NCBI GenBank assembly: GCA_016212275.1
Contig: JACRGR010000003.1
Span: 1-38,519, forward strand
Reading direction: 5' to 3'
Source: Nitrospinota bacterium
GTDB lineage: Bacteria > Nitrospinota_A > UBA7883 > JACRGQ01
Length of the DNA stretch: 38,519 bases
Of this stretch, positions 13,805 through 22,250 are shown piece after piece. Below the pieces are notes generated by a model that was given only the letters and a program-made list of their open reading frames with translations, made no database searches and was not told the origin of the DNA. The number at the start of each line of letters is the position of its first letter. The first letter of the stretch is position 1. The position numbers and the translations under genes are program-made.

Positions 13805-16800
13805 ATGTTGAACAAGGTGATCGAATGGTCGGTGAAAAACCGCGTCATCATCCTTCTCGCCACGGCGTTCATCGCGGCGGCGGGGTACTACGCGGTGAAG
13901 ACCATACCGTTGGACGCGATACCGGACCTGAGCGACGTGCAGGTGATCATCTTCACCGAGTACGAGGGGCAGGCGCCGCAGATCGTGGAGGATCAGGTGA
14001 CGTATCCGCTCACCACCGCCATGCTCTCGGTGCCGTACGCCAAGGTGGTGCGCGGGTATTCGTTTTTCAACATGTCGTTCGTGTACATCATTTTCGAGGA
14101 CGGCACGGACATCTATTGGGCGCGCTCCCGCGTGCTGGAATACCTGAACTTCGTTTCCAGCAGACTGCCCAAAGGCGTGACCCCCACCATTGGGCCGGAC
14201 GCGACCGGCGTGGGTTGGGTGTACGAATACGCGCTGGTTGATAAAACGGGCGGGCACGACCTGGCCCAACTGCGCTCGATACAGGACTGGTATTTGCGGT
14301 ATGAACTGCAAAAGGTGCATGGCGTTTCGGAAGTGGCCTCGGTGGGCGGCTTCGTGAAGCAGTATCAGGTGGAAGTGGATCCGGCGAAACTGGCGGCCTA
14401 CCGCATCCCGCTGGAAATGGTGGGGGAGGCGATCAAGAGGTCGAACGCCGACATCGGCGGACGCTCAATCGAACTGGCGGAGAAGGAGTACATCGTCCGG
14501 GGCCGCGGCTACATCAAGAGTGAAGAGGACATCGAGGACGTGGTGGTGATGGCCGACAAAGGGGTGCCGGTGCGCGTCAAGGACGTCGCCACCGTGCATC
14601 TGGGGCCGGAATTGCGGCGCGGCATCGCGGAGCTGAACGGCGAGGGGGAAACGGCGGGGGGCGTGGTGATACTCCGCTACGGCGGCGACGCGCTGGAGAC
14701 CATCCAGCGGGTGAAGGAACGGCTGGCGGAACTGAAGGCGGGCCTGCCGGAAGGGGTGGAGATCGTGCCGGTGTATGACCGCAGTAGCCTCATCGAGCGG
14801 GCCATAGCGTTTTTGAAAGACAAGCTCATCGAGGAGTTCATCGTCGTGGCGCTGGTATGCGTGGTGTTCCTCATGCACCTGCGGTCGTCGCTGGTGGCCA
14901 TCCTCACCATCCCGGCGGGGATACTGGCGTCGTTCATCATCATGCGCGCGCAAGGGATAAACGCGAACATCATGTCGCTCGGCGGCATCGCCATCGCCAT
15001 CGGCGCGATGGTGGACGCGGCGATAGTGATGATAGAGAACACGCACAAGCACCTGGAGCGCGCCCCGGCGAACAAGCCGCACGGCGAGATAGTGATGGAG
15101 GCGGTGCGCGAGGTGGGACCCGCGCTGTTCTTCTGCCTGCTCATTATCACCGTGTCGTTCTTCCCGGTGTTCGCATTGCAGGCGCAGGAGGGGCGGCTGT
15201 TCACGCCGCTGGCGTTCACCAAGACCTACGCGATGGCCGCATCGGCGGTGCTGGCGATCACGCTGGTGCCGGTGCTCATGCTGACCTTCGTGAAAGGGGA
15301 CATAGCCCCGGAACACAAAAATCCCATCAATCTCTTTTTGGTGGAAAAGTACACGCCGATGATCCGCTGGATAATGGCGCGAAAATGGTTCGTCATCGCG
15401 GCCACATCGGCGGTGGCGCTGGTCAGCCTCGTCCCGATGGCGAAGCTCGGCTCGGAGTTCATGCCGCCCATGTACGAGGGGGATATCCTCTACATGCCAT
15501 CCATCTATCCCGGCGTGTCGGTGACCAAGGCGGGGGAACTGCTCCAGCAGACCGACCGCATCATCAAATCGTTCCCGGAGGTGGAGCGCGTGTTCGGCAA
15601 GGCGGGGCGCGCCGAGACCGCCACCGACCCCGCGATGCTCCCGATGTTCGAGACTTCCATCATGCTAAAACCCCGCGAACAGTGGCGCAAAGGCATGACC
15701 CCGGAGCGGCTGGTGGCGGAGATGGACGCGGCCATGAAAATACCGGGCGTTTCAAACGTCTGGACCATGCCGATAAAAAACCGGATAGACATGCTCTCGA
15801 CCGGCATCAAGACGCCGGTGGGGATAAAAGTGGCCGGCGCGGACCTGAATACCATCGGCGAGGTGGCGCGGAACATCGAGGGCATACTGAAGGAAGTGTC
15901 GAACACCTCATCGGTGTACGCCGAACGCTCCGGCGCGGGGAACTACCTTGACCTTGTGATAGACCGCAAGAAGGCCGCGCGGTACGGGCTGACCGTTGGC
16001 GCGGTGGAAGAGGCGATAGCCGGCGCGCTGGGCGGCATGAACGTGAGCGAGACGGTGGAGGGGCGTGAACGCTACCCGATAAACGTGCGATATATGCGCG
16101 AACACCGGGAAGGGGTGGAGGCCATCAAGCGTCTGCTGGTTCCCGCGCCGGGCGGCATGCAGGTGCCGCTCTCCCAGCTTGCGGAAGTGAAGTTCGTTTC
16201 CGGCCCACCGGAGATAAAAAGCGAGAACGCCCGGCTGAACGTGTGGGTGTACATAGACATAAAGGACATAGACGTGGGCACCTACGTCGCGCGCGCGAAA
16301 AAGGTACTGGGGGAAAAGCTGGTCACGCCGCCGGGTGTCAGCATCGCGTGGAGCGGGCAGTACCAGTACATGGAGCGCGCCAAGGAGCGGCTGAAACTGG
16401 TGGTGCCGATGACGTTGGGGATCATCTTCCTCCTGCTGTACCTGAACTTCCGGCGCGTCACCGAGGTGCTTATCGTCCTGCTCGCCATCCCGCTGGCTCT
16501 CACTGGCTCGATATGGCTTTTGTACCTGCTGGGGTACAACCTGAGCATGGCGGTGGGGATAGGGATGATCGCGCTGGCGGGGGTGGCGGTCGAAATATAC
16601 GTTTTGAAGATAATGTACATTGAGCACGCCATCGCCCAGCGCGCGGAGGAAGGGCGGATGAACACCCGCGCCGACCTAATCGAGGCGGTCATCACCGGCA
16701 CCTGCGAGCGCCTGCGCCCGATCATCATGACGAAGGCGGCCATCATCGGCGGCCTTTTGCCGATCATGTGGGGGAGCGGCACCGGCTCCGAGGTGATGAA

Positions 16801-16912
16801 GCGCATCGCCACGCCGATGGTGGGCGGGATGCTCTCCACCGTGGTGGCCAGCTTCTTCGTGGTGCCAGTGGTGTATGTGCTGATAAAGCGGAAAAACTAC
16901 CCGGAAGGGTAG
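13805..16912 (+). CDS. heavy-metal efflux RND pump, CusA-like (copper/silver)
   Basis: A 1035-residue HME-RND proton antiporter, the normal length. The N-terminal KNRVIILLATAFIAAAGYYAVK start and the two periplasmic domains between TM1-2 and TM7-8 are present. The TM4 motif AIGAMVDAAIVMIEN matches CusA/SilA rather than CzcA. Methionines at positions matching the CusA metal-binding triad can be seen in DILYMPSIYP, PMFETSIMLKP and NRIDMLSTGIK. With the TolC-type and CusB-like genes it forms a complete tripartite pump moving Cu(I)/Ag(I) from the periplasm or cytoplasm to the outside. No two-component regulator or CusF is in the window. Confidence 0.93.
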   Translation: MLNKVIEWSVKNRVIILLATAFIAAAGYYAVKTIPLDAIPDLSDVQVIIFTEYEGQAPQIVEDQVTYPLTTAMLSVPYAKVVRGYSFFNMSFVYIIFEDGTDIYWARSRVLEYLNFVSSRLPKGVTPTIGPDATGVGWVYEYALVDKTGGHDLAQLRSIQDWYLRYELQKVHGVSEVASVGGFVKQYQVEVDPAKLAAYRIPLEMVGEAIKRSNADIGGRSIELAEKEYIVRGRGYIKSEEDIEDVVVMADKGVPVRVKDVATVHLGPELRRGIAELNGEGETAGGVVILRYGGDALETIQRVKERLAELKAGLPEGVEIVPVYDRSSLIERAIAFLKDKLIEEFIVVALVCVVFLMHLRSSLVAILTIPAGILASFIIMRAQGINANIMSLGGIAIAIGAMVDAAIVMIENTHKHLERAPANKPHGEIVMEAVREVGPALFFCLLIITVSFFPVFALQAQEGRLFTPLAFTKTYAMAASAVLAITLVPVLMLTFVKGDIAPEHKNPINLFLVEKYTPMIRWIMARKWFVIAATSAVALVSLVPMAKLGSEFMPPMYEGDILYMPSIYPGVSVTKAGELLQQTDRIIKSFPEVERVFGKAGRAETATDPAMLPMFETSIMLKPREQWRKGMTPERLVAEMDAAMKIPGVSNVWTMPIKNRIDMLSTGIKTPVGIKVAGADLNTIGEVARNIEGILKEVSNTSSVYAERSGAGNYLDLVIDRKKAARYGLTVGAVEEAIAGALGGMNVSETVEGRERYPINVRYMREHREGVEAIKRLLVPAPGGMQVPLSQLAEVKFVSGPPEIKSENARLNVWVYIDIKDIDVGTYVARAKKVLGEKLVTPPGVSIAWSGQYQYMERAKERLKLVVPMTLGIIFLLLYLNFRRVTEVLIVLLAIPLALTGSIWLLYLLGYNLSMAVGIGMIALAGVAVEIYVLKIMYIEHAIAQRAEEGRMNTRADLIEAVITGTCERLRPIIMTKAAIIGGLLPIMWGSGTGSEVMKRIATPMVGGMLSTVVASFFVVPVVYVLIKRKNYPEG

Positions 16913-16944
16913 GGGGCGGAGTTTTGTTATGCCCGCGAAGCTGA

Positions 16945-16950
16945 TAATAT
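16945..16950 (+). promoter_or_regulatory. -10 element immediately before radC start (leaderless candidate)
   Basis: TAATAT ends 7 bases before the GTG at 16958, within a 45-base gap after the pump gene. A TTGTTA at 16924-16929 would be a -35 with a short (15-base) spacer. No ribosome binding site is seen. Confidence 0.35.
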
Positions 16951-16957
16951 CCCTGCT

Positions 16958-17659
16958 GTGAAACGGTATCCAAAACAGCCGATAAAAGAGTGGCCAGTGG
17001 GCGAACGGCCCCGCGAGAGGCTCATCCGCTACGGCGCGGAAGGCCTGAGCGACGCGCACCTGCTCGCCATCATCATCGGAGCCGGCTCGGCCCCCGGCGG
17101 GAAAACGGCGGTGGACGTGGCACGCGGACTGGTGGAGAAATTCGGCTCGCTGGAGGGGATAGAGGCGGCGGGCATCGCCGAACTGTGTGGAGTGGACGGC
17201 ATGACCGAAGCCAAGGCCGCGCAGGTGAAAAGCTCGCTGGAACTGGGCAAGAGGATAGTGGCGGAAAAACACGCGCCGTACGGTAAGGCGTTTTCAACAA
17301 GCCAAGACATCTACGGCTATTTCGCGCCGTTCCTCAAGGGGCTGAAAAAGGAGATATTCAAAATCATCCTGCTGGACAGCCAGAACACCATGATGCGGGA
17401 CGTGACCGTTTCCGAAGGGTCGCTGGACAAAAGCATCGTCCACCCGCGCGAGGTGTTCAAGCCCGCCATCCGGGAATCGGCGGCCTCCATCATCCTGATG
17501 CACAACCATCCCAGCGGCGATCCCGCACCGAGCAAGCACGACAAGACGATAACCGAAAAGCTGGTGAGCACCGGCGAAGTGGTGGGCATCCGCGTGCTGG
17601 ACCACATCATCATCGGGAAAAAGGGATACTTTAGTTTTTGCGACGAACTGCTGATCTGA
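16958..17659 (+). CDS. radC: RadC-family JAB-domain protein
   Basis: A 233-residue RadC. The N-terminal helix-hairpin-helix region (GLSDAHLLAIIIGAG, GIAELCGVDGMTEAKAAQVKSSLELGKR) is followed by the JAB/MPN metalloprotease-like domain with the metal motif HNHPSGDPAPSKHD near residues 184-197. It starts at GTG. The old DNA-repair assignment is not well supported in the family; the role is uncertain. hldE follows 10 bases after its stop, so the two are probably cotranscribed. Confidence 0.92.
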   Translation: MKRYPKQPIKEWPVGERPRERLIRYGAEGLSDAHLLAIIIGAGSAPGGKTAVDVARGLVEKFGSLEGIEAAGIAELCGVDGMTEAKAAQVKSSLELGKRIVAEKHAPYGKAFSTSQDIYGYFAPFLKGLKKEIFKIILLDSQNTMMRDVTVSEGSLDKSIVHPREVFKPAIRESAASIILMHNHPSGDPAPSKHDKTITEKLVSTGEVVGIRVLDHIIIGKKGYFSFCDELLI

Positions 17660-17669
17660 GAGGGGAAAA

Positions 17670-19145
17670 ATGCTGGAAGCGGAACTGTACCGGCGGTTGA
17701 AAGACCTGAAGCCCGTGACGGTCATCGTCATCGGCGACGTGATATTGGACGAATACCTGGGCGGCGACATCCGCCGCATCTCGCCCGAAGCGCCCGTTGG
17801 GGTGCTGGACTGCGCCCATGAAGACCTGAAGCTGGGCGGCGCCGCGAACGTGGCGGCGAACTTCAAAAAGCTCCACTGCGCAGTGCATCTCATCGGCGTG
17901 ACCGGGAACGACGCCGACGCCGCGCGGCTGAAAGCACTCATCCGCTCGAAGGGAATCTCGCCGGACGGGCTGGTTTCCTCCAGCGACAGGCCGACCATCA
18001 AGAAAACGCGCGTGATGGCCCAGCGGCAACAGCTGGTGCGGATAGACCGCGAAGTGCGCGCCGCCATCCCGGCGGAAACGGAACTCAAGGTGCTGGCGCA
18101 TTTCAAAAAGGTGCTTCCGAAATCCGACGGCGTGGTCATCTCCGATTATCACAAAGGGCTTTTGACAGACGGGGTTCTAAAGGAAATTATCCGGCTGGCG
18201 CGCCGCGCGAAAAAGCCGGTGGTGGTTGACCCGAAGGGGGACTCATTCGCCAAATACGCCGGGGCCGACTTCATAACGCCGAACCGGTTGGAACTGGAAA
18301 AGGCCGCCGGGATGAAATGTCCCGATAAGGCGCGCATCGAAAGGGCCGCCCGTTCGCTCATCCGCAGGCATTCGCTTGGCGCGGTGCTGGCCACGCTCAG
18401 CGCGGACGGCATGTCGCTGTTCGAGAAAGGCGGCAATGGAACTTTTTTGCCCACCGTGGCGCGGGAAGTGTTCGATGTGACCGGCGCGGGGGATACCGTG
18501 GTTGCGGTGTTCACGGCGGCGCATCTCGGCGGGTTCCTGCCCGAAGAAGCGGCCCGGCTGGCGAACCACGCGGGCGGATTGCAGGTGGCGCACCTCGGCG
18601 CGGAAGGTGTGGGGCTGGAAGAGATAAAGCACAGCCTCGCCGGGGAAGCGGGCATCAGCGAATCGAAAGTCGTGGATCTCAAGACCGCCGCCCAACTGGC
18701 GGAGACCCTGCGGAAGAAGAACAAGAAGATCGTGTTCACCAACGGTTGTTTCGACCTCATCCACTACGGTCATATACAGTATTTGCAAAAGGCGCGCAGG
18801 CTGGGGGACCGGCTGTTTTTGGGGCTGAACTCCGATTCGTCGGTACGGCGGCTGAAAGGGCCGTCACGCCCGGTGCTTCATGAGCATGACCGCGCACACA
18901 TCCTCGCGGCTCTGGACTGCGTGGATCAGGTGATACTGTTCAGCGAGCCTACGCCGTTGAAATTGATAAAGGCGATAAAGCCGCACGTCCTCGTGAAAGG
19001 GGGCGACTACGCGGTGGACCAGATCGTGGGCCACAATGAGGTTCAGCGGTGGGGCGGCGAAGTGAAAACGGTGAAGTACATCGAGGGGAACTCCACCAGC
19101 GGCATCATCACGAAGATCATGCGCACCCACAAGGGGAGCGAATAA
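17670..19145 (+). CDS. hldE: bifunctional heptose 7-phosphate kinase / heptose 1-phosphate adenylyltransferase
   Basis: A 491-residue fusion that makes ADP-heptose precursor for LPS core. The N-terminal PfkB/ribokinase domain (about 1-325) shows IGDVILDEYLGGDIRRISPEAPVGV, the GGAANVAAN sugar site and the DVTGAGDTV anion-hole/base motif. The C-terminal nucleotidyltransferase (about 350-491) shows FTNGCFDLIHYGHIQYL with the HxGH motif, and VKGGDY. An AGAGGGG ribosome site precedes the ATG. Its product feeds the GT9 heptosyltransferase at 3524; the epimerase and phosphatase genes are not in the window. Confidence 0.96.
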   Translation: MLEAELYRRLKDLKPVTVIVIGDVILDEYLGGDIRRISPEAPVGVLDCAHEDLKLGGAANVAANFKKLHCAVHLIGVTGNDADAARLKALIRSKGISPDGLVSSSDRPTIKKTRVMAQRQQLVRIDREVRAAIPAETELKVLAHFKKVLPKSDGVVISDYHKGLLTDGVLKEIIRLARRAKKPVVVDPKGDSFAKYAGADFITPNRLELEKAAGMKCPDKARIERAARSLIRRHSLGAVLATLSADGMSLFEKGGNGTFLPTVAREVFDVTGAGDTVVAVFTAAHLGGFLPEEAARLANHAGGLQVAHLGAEGVGLEEIKHSLAGEAGISESKVVDLKTAAQLAETLRKKNKKIVFTNGCFDLIHYGHIQYLQKARRLGDRLFLGLNSDSSVRRLKGPSRPVLHEHDRAHILAALDCVDQVILFSEPTPLKLIKAIKPHVLVKGGDYAVDQIVGHNEVQRWGGEVKTVKYIEGNSTSGIITKIMRTHKGSE

Positions 19146-19172
19146 TTTCCTCTAATTGAAGGGCAGTAATAA

Positions 19173-19706
19173 ATGTCGTCGGAAGAGCAGTTTAAAAACC
19201 GAATGCAAAAATTCCAATTCCGATACCATTTAGGCAAAAAGGGTGTTGCGATTTCCATTAAGGTGGGTATTGTCAATCCAGGTTATTTCGATTGGCAACA
19301 TTCTCCCGAAGCATACAGGATTATTGATGAGTATATGCGTCTCCACTCTAAGGCGAAAGCCGAGTATGAATTTGAAAAGCACGAAAGCGGCCCGGAAATA
19401 CTCATTGATCTTGTCTATGATACCGCTGTCATTACCCTAGCGAAAAGTATCATTGACCTAGTGGCCACCATATTAAATGCCCGTTCAGAAGGCATGAAGA
19501 AAGGCGATAGGAGGAACGATTCCTTAGAGCTAATTGTGCGAACATGTGATGACAGCGGCAAAATTCGAGAAGAAAAGGTTTTGCGTTATGAAACTGACGA
19601 CAAAGTCATAAAAAGTGAGATAAAGAAGGGTTTGGAAGCCGGGATAGCTAAAATTCTCCCAAAACCAAAAAAGAAACCCAGCAAGAAGAAGTCGGTGAGG
19701 AAATAA
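19173..19706 (+). CDS. hypothetical protein, AT-richer orphan
   Basis: A 177-residue protein I do not recognise. It starts with a charged region (about 1-80), has a hydrophobic helix at about 79-100 (DLVYDTAVITLAKSIIDLVATIL), a beta-rich stretch (SLELIVRTCDDSGKIREEKVLRYETDD) and a Lys/Pro/Ser basic tail (KPKKKPSKKKSVRK). The helix-then-strand layout vaguely recalls effector-associated constant component proteins but I cannot support that. Codon use is AT-rich unlike hldE and ccmF on either side, which suggests horizontal gain. Its stop abuts the convergent ccmF stop with no gap. Confidence 0.65.
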   Translation: MSSEEQFKNRMQKFQFRYHLGKKGVAISIKVGIVNPGYFDWQHSPEAYRIIDEYMRLHSKAKAEYEFEKHESGPEILIDLVYDTAVITLAKSIIDLVATILNARSEGMKKGDRRNDSLELIVRTCDDSGKIREEKVLRYETDDKVIKSEIKKGLEAGIAKILPKPKKKPSKKKSVRK

Positions 19707-21671
19707 CTACTCCGTCAGAGCCTGGATAAGGCGCTTTTCGCGTTTGTCGGGCCACATCGTGATGATGGTGCCGATTCCCATCACCATGCCGCCCACCCAC
19801 AGCCACTTGACCAGCGGGTTGACATGCGCCTTGAAGGTGGCGCTTTCATCCGGGTTCATCGCCGCGAATATCAGGTACAGGTCTTCCCTCATCGTGGACA
19901 TGATCGCCACTTCCGAATTCGGCATGTCGTAGTTCTTGTAGAAATTCTTTTCGGGTTGCATGTAGCCCAGCTTCTTGCCGTCCTTCTCCACCAGCACGGT
20001 CGCCACGAATTCCTCTTTCGTCGGCTTCGGTTTCGAGTAATCGGTGCCGACGTAGGTGAGCCGGTAGTTCTTGATGGCGAACGATTCGCCGGGGCGCACC
20101 GTGGTTTCCACCTGCTGGTTGAACAGGTTGCCGGTGAACCCGATGAACATGCACACCACCCCGATGTGGATGGTGTAGCCGCCGTACCGCCGCTTGTTCT
20201 TCCAAACCAGGTTGAATGCCGCCGCCAGCGGGTTTTCCGCATTGCCCGACATGCGCGCTTTCACGCCGCGCGCCAGTTCCAGCGCGATGGTGCCCGCCAC
20301 GAACGCGCAGGCGGAGAAGAACAACCACGCGAAGATGTCCCGTATTCCCAGCGCCAGCACCGCCGCCCCCGCCAGCACGGCGGTCATGAACGGCACGACG
20401 AAGTTGCGCTTCAGGTTCGCCAGCGACGCCTTGCGCCACGCGATGAGCGGGCAGATGCCGGTGAGTATCAGCAGAGCCAGCCCGATTGGGGTCATCACCT
20501 TGTTGAAGAACGGCGGGCCGACGGTTATCTTCACGCCGCGCACCGCTTCCGAGATCATGGGGAACGTGGTGCCCCACATCACGGCGAACGCCGCGCCGAT
20601 GAGGATGAGGTTGTTGAACAAAAAGCTGGACTCGCGCGAGACCATCGAATCCAGGCTGTTCACGGAGCGCAAAAGTTCGCGCCGGGAAAGTATCAGATAA
20701 ACACTGAACGCGATGGTCAGGATGAGGAACGCGAGGAAGTAGTAGCCCACCGTGGTCTCGCCGAACGAATGCACCGACGAGATGAGGCCGGACCGCGTGA
20801 TGAACGTGCCGAAGATGGTGAGGCAGAACGTCACCGATACCAGCGCCACGTTCCATATTTTGAGCATCCCCTTTTTCTCCTGCACCATCACGGAGTGCAG
20901 GTAGGCGGTGCCCACCAGCCACGGCATGAACGAGGCGTTCTCCACCGGGTCCCACGCCCAGTAGCCGCCCCAGCCCAGTTCCACATAGGCCCAGTTCGCG
21001 CCGAGCAGGTTCCCCATCGTCAGAAAGAACCAGGCGAACACCGTCCACCGCCGCGTGGAGTGTATCCACACTTCCCCCTCCTGCCGCGCCATGAGTGCCG
21101 CCATGGCGAACGCGAACGGGATGGCGAAGGCGACGAACCCGACGTACAGCGTGGGCGGGTGGAAGATCATGCCGGGGTTTTGGAGCATCGGGTTCAGCCC
21201 GTAGCCGTCCGGCGGGAGGCCCGGGAGCCGGTCGAACACCGGCGAGGGGAACACCATCAGCAGGCTGAAGAACGCCAGCGTGGCGGCGATGATCCCGGTG
21301 GTGTATGGCATGATCCGCCGGTTTTTGTTCCGGTTCTGGAACAGGGCGATGGCGCCGAACAGGGCCAGCATCCAGCCCCACAAAAGGAGGGAGCCTTTTT
21401 GTCCCGCCCAAAAAGCGGAGACGGTGTAGAACATGCCGAGGTCGCGGTTGGAATAGTTATAAACGTATTCGATGGAGAAATCGCGCGTGACGAACGCGTA
21501 CATAAGCGCGGCGGACGCCACGGTGTAGAGGGCAAAGAGGGCGTAGAAAGCGTTTTGCGCGCTTTGCACCATCACCTGGTTGTTGCGCGCGCCGCCGATG
21601 AAAGAGACCGCGGCGGCGTACAGCGCCACGATGAGCGAAAGCGAAAGGCTTATCTCACCCAGTCCGGTCAT
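19707..21671 (-). CDS. ccmF: cytochrome c haem lyase subunit CcmF
   Basis: A 654-residue polytopic inner-membrane protein of the Ccm (system I) cytochrome c maturation pathway, which takes haem from CcmE and attaches it to CxxCH apocytochromes. The tryptophan-rich WWD motif is visible in WGGYWAWDPVENASFMPWL (about 240-260), with the periplasmic conserved histidine segments HPPTLYVGF and STRRWTVFAWFFLTMGNLLGA around it. It is the second gene of a leftward pair with ccmE, 28 bases apart. It would be needed to mature the 10-haem, 5-haem and 1-haem proteins in this window. The other Ccm genes are not in view. Confidence 0.95.
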   Translation of the reverse strand: MTGLGEISLSLSLIVALYAAAVSFIGGARNNQVMVQSAQNAFYALFALYTVASAALMYAFVTRDFSIEYVYNYSNRDLGMFYTVSAFWAGQKGSLLLWGWMLALFGAIALFQNRNKNRRIMPYTTGIIAATLAFFSLLMVFPSPVFDRLPGLPPDGYGLNPMLQNPGMIFHPPTLYVGFVAFAIPFAFAMAALMARQEGEVWIHSTRRWTVFAWFFLTMGNLLGANWAYVELGWGGYWAWDPVENASFMPWLVGTAYLHSVMVQEKKGMLKIWNVALVSVTFCLTIFGTFITRSGLISSVHSFGETTVGYYFLAFLILTIAFSVYLILSRRELLRSVNSLDSMVSRESSFLFNNLILIGAAFAVMWGTTFPMISEAVRGVKITVGPPFFNKVMTPIGLALLILTGICPLIAWRKASLANLKRNFVVPFMTAVLAGAAVLALGIRDIFAWLFFSACAFVAGTIALELARGVKARMSGNAENPLAAAFNLVWKNKRRYGGYTIHIGVVCMFIGFTGNLFNQQVETTVRPGESFAIKNYRLTYVGTDYSKPKPTKEEFVATVLVEKDGKKLGYMQPEKNFYKNYDMPNSEVAIMSTMREDLYLIFAAMNPDESATFKAHVNPLVKWLWVGGMVMGIGTIITMWPDKREKRLIQALTE

Positions 21672-21699
21672 TGTCGCCGTTCCGTTCCGCGGGGGGCGG

Positions 21700-22101
21700 T
21701 CAGGTGTTTTGCCCCTGCTTCGAGGCCTCGTACTTGGAGGGACAGCTGGTCAAAAGCGTGTGCGCGATGAAGGTGCCGGAGGGATCGTACTTTCCCTGCA
21801 CCACCACCTTGATATTGTCCTTGAACATGTCCGGCAGGGTGCCGTGGTATTTCACCGGCACCTGTTTCGCCGCGTCGGTGATAACGAAATCGGCGTCCAA
21901 CGCGTTGCCCGCCACCTTGATGGTGCCCGGCACCACGTTGCCTTCCATGCGGAAGTCCTGCCCGCTCCCCGCCATCGAGGCGGATTCGGTCACGGTGAGG
22001 TAATACACGGAGGTTTCCTTAATGCCGGCGTAGATGAGGTACGCCACCGCCCCGACGACCACCAGGCCACCGATGAGGAATTTCTTTTGCGTCTTGTTCA
22101 T
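21700..22101 (-). CDS. ccmE: haem chaperone CcmE, CxxxY variant
   Basis: A 133-residue membrane-anchored periplasmic haem chaperone. Start at the ATG at 22101 gives a short cytoplasmic tail and a TM helix at about 8-26 (FLIGGLVVVGAVAYLIYAGI); a longer frame from 22164 was rejected. The OB-fold core follows (FRMEGNVVPGTIKVAG, VKYHGTLPDMFKD, VVVQGKYD). The covalent haem residue is in C-P-S-K-Y (Cys120, Tyr124) where most CcmE proteins have HxxxY. A Cys in place of His defines the known 'system I*' CcmE of archaea and some sulfate-reducing bacteria. It has its own promoter, divergent from the haem-sensor kinase. Confidence 0.92.
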   Translation of the reverse strand: MNKTQKKFLIGGLVVVGAVAYLIYAGIKETSVYYLTVTESASMAGSGQDFRMEGNVVPGTIKVAGNALDADFVITDAAKQVPVKYHGTLPDMFKDNIKVVVQGKYDPSGTFIAHTLLTSCPSKYEASKQGQNT

Positions 22102-22172
22102 TTCATTTTCCGCCCATATTGTTGTTGCCAATACCGCCCCCGCCACGGGGGATGCCGGTGCCAATGCCGCGC

Positions 22173-22200
22173 ACTATACCACAAATGGGCGCGGTGTTGA
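22173..22200 (-). promoter_or_regulatory. candidate sigma-70 promoter for ccmE-ccmF
   Basis: On the minus strand: TCAACA (22200-22195), a 16-base spacer, and TATAGT (22178-22173, 5 of 6). Its -35 overlaps the -35 of the divergent kinase promoter. Leader length to the ccmE ATG is about 65 bases. Confidence 0.45.
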
Positions 22201-22225
22201 TAAGGTGCCGCAATGCGGGTACAAT
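22197..22225 (+). promoter_or_regulatory. sigma-70 promoter of the haem-sensor kinase operon
   Basis: TTGATA at 22197-22202, a 17-base spacer and TACAAT at 22220-22225, each hexamer 5 of 6. Predicted start near 22232, with a GAGGGG ribosome site at 22242-22247 and the ATG at 22251. Confidence 0.65.
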
Positions 22226-22250
22226 TACCCCCGCGAAATTCGAGGGGTAT

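Noticed and set aside
11954-14320. 788-residue open frame on the minus strand
   Set aside because: Antisense shadow of the CusC/CusB/CusA-like genes caused by GC-rich codon bias; it is rich in His/Arg/Pro with no domain pattern.
13805-16912. CzcA (cobalt-zinc-cadmium) assignment
   Set aside because: The TM4 AIGAMVDAAIVMIEN motif, the Met-triad positions and the Met-rich adaptor tail fit CusA better.
19173-19706. effector-associated constant component (EACC1-like) protein
   Set aside because: Only a loose resemblance in the order of helix and strands; no diagnostic motif.
19824-21770. 648-residue open frame on the plus strand
   Set aside because: Antisense shadow of ccmF, with low-complexity Arg/His/Glu composition.
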